From Prevotella sp. (lineage in GTDB: Bacteria > Bacteroidota > Bacteroidia > Bacteroidales > Bacteroidaceae), in assembly GCA_016291915.1 (NCBI GenBank), contig JAEEZP010000304.1, positions 1 to 33,428 on the forward strand: a stretch of 33,428 nt of DNA, given 5' to 3'. This document shows, one piece after another, positions 32,824 to 33,428 of the stretch. The translations under genes were made by a program, and so were the position numbers. The notes below the pieces were generated by a model. That model saw nothing but the letters and a program-made list of their open reading frames with translations. It did not search any database and was not told the origin of the DNA. Within the stretch, counting starts at the first letter, position 1. Each line of letters opens with the position of its first letter.

Positions 32824-33428
32824 ATGCAGCTACTCCATAGAATCAGCGAGTGGTGGCGGCGGCTTGACGAACGGCAGCAGCAGCCCACGATGCACACGGT
32901 GATCACCGACGAGCAGCATACGTGTGCAAACTGCGGAACGGTGTTCGTGGGGCGATTTTGCCCGCAGTGCGGCTTGCGTGCCAACCGTCAGCGTATGACG
33001 GGTAAGAACGTAGCGCAGGGGTTTCTCGATATCTGGGGCATGGGGTCTCGGCCGATGATGCGTAGTATCCACGAGCTATTCTGGCGTCCTGGCTATATGA
33101 TGCGCGACTACCTGAACGGTCATCAGCCGCTCTACTTCCCGCCTTTCAAGATGCTCATCATCATCACCCTTTTCTTTGCCCTGGTGTGCTCGCTGCGCGG
33201 CATGTCGCCGAATGCAGAGGATGCCTTTGTATATGGCGATGTGTTTCAGCGTTATGGGGATACACCATGGGTGATCAATTTATTTGCACGTATCGATAAG
33301 GTGTTGGTATGGCTGCATACCCATCCGGCTTATCAGACCATTGTGGCAGGCATTTTCTATATTCTTGCTTCATGGCTTGTTTTTCTGCGGCGGATGACAT
33401 TCTTCGAGGTGTTTTTCTCACAGATTTA
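32824..33428 (+). CDS. DUF3667 membrane protein with zinc ribbon (3' end outside window)
   Basis: The first 201 residues of a DUF3667-type protein. An N-terminal zinc ribbon with two CxxC pairs (CANCG at 34-38 and CPQCG at 46-50) is followed by the family region GKNVAQGFLDIWGMGSRPM and HELFWRPGYMMRDYLNG. Next comes PLYFPPFKMLIIITLFFALV, the start of the membrane part, and a second span near 177-193 (IVAGIFYILASWLVFLR). The family is common in Bacteroidetes and of unknown function. Start at ATG 32824 gives a normal N-terminus just before the zinc ribbon. The gene is cut by the window edge in frame and has its own promoter. Confidence 0.88.
   Translation, partial: MQLLHRISEWWRRLDERQQQPTMHTVITDEQHTCANCGTVFVGRFCPQCGLRANRQRMTGKNVAQGFLDIWGMGSRPMMRSIHELFWRPGYMMRDYLNGHQPLYFPPFKMLIIITLFFALVCSLRGMSPNAEDAFVYGDVFQRYGDTPWVINLFARIDKVLVWLHTHPAYQTIVAGIFYILASWLVFLRRMTFFEVFFSQI

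Overview
The window looks like a chromosomal segment of a Prevotella-like member of the Bacteroidales. Four things point there: a complete SusC/SusD cassette with ECF sigma and FecR regulators; several intergenic copies of the Bacteroidetes promoter form TTTG-N19/20-TAnnTTTG; starts without clear Shine-Dalgarno sequences; and a tmRNA whose tag reads GENNYALAA. Genus and species cannot be fixed from the sequence alone.

Left edge (1-1650, minus strand): a reverse transcriptase gene cut by the window edge follows a 175-residue protein of unknown function. About 150 nt of hairpin-rich non-coding sequence separates them, and a promoter precedes the pair. The RT has a YSDD active site and none of the usual DGR or group II intron landmarks in the visible part. 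It is the best candidate here for an undescribed system. Next to it on the plus strand (1767-3441) is an AT-rich gene for a multi-spanning DUF6056-like membrane protein, with an overlapping 48-codon small membrane protein.

3448-16542 (minus strand) is one long exopolysaccharide/capsule operon. In transcription order it encodes a Wza-like SLBB exporter, a Wzz-like chain-length protein without kinase, a Wzx-like flippase, a glycosyltransferase, a Wzy/ligase-like polymerase, a GT4 enzyme, a NodB-type deacetylase, a second GT4, a GT2, a WecA/TagO-like polyprenyl-phosphate sugar-phosphate transferase and a short PglC-like one. This makes a nearly complete Wzx/Wzy-type pathway without nucleotide-sugar synthesis genes.

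16662-17715: a tmRNA gene with a consensus promoter, then about 580 bp without a gene. That stretch holds duplicated small palindromes, a long imperfect hairpin, a telomere-like CCCTAAA tract and more hairpins.

17716-21567: a secreted GH31 glycosidase and a secreted alpha/beta hydrolase in one unit, then a DUF1294 membrane protein with an extra C-terminal domain resembling a protease propeptide/inhibitor.

21671-32555: a NimA-like flavin-binding protein, an ECF sigma factor, a FecR anti-sigma factor, a SusC-like TonB receptor with an STN domain, SusD, a DUF4843 lipoprotein, a PKD-like lipoprotein and a secreted thioredoxin-fold protein. No polysaccharide-degrading enzyme lies inside the cassette, so its substrate may not be a glycan. 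The right edge carries two long hairpins and the 5' part of a DUF3667 zinc-ribbon membrane protein gene.
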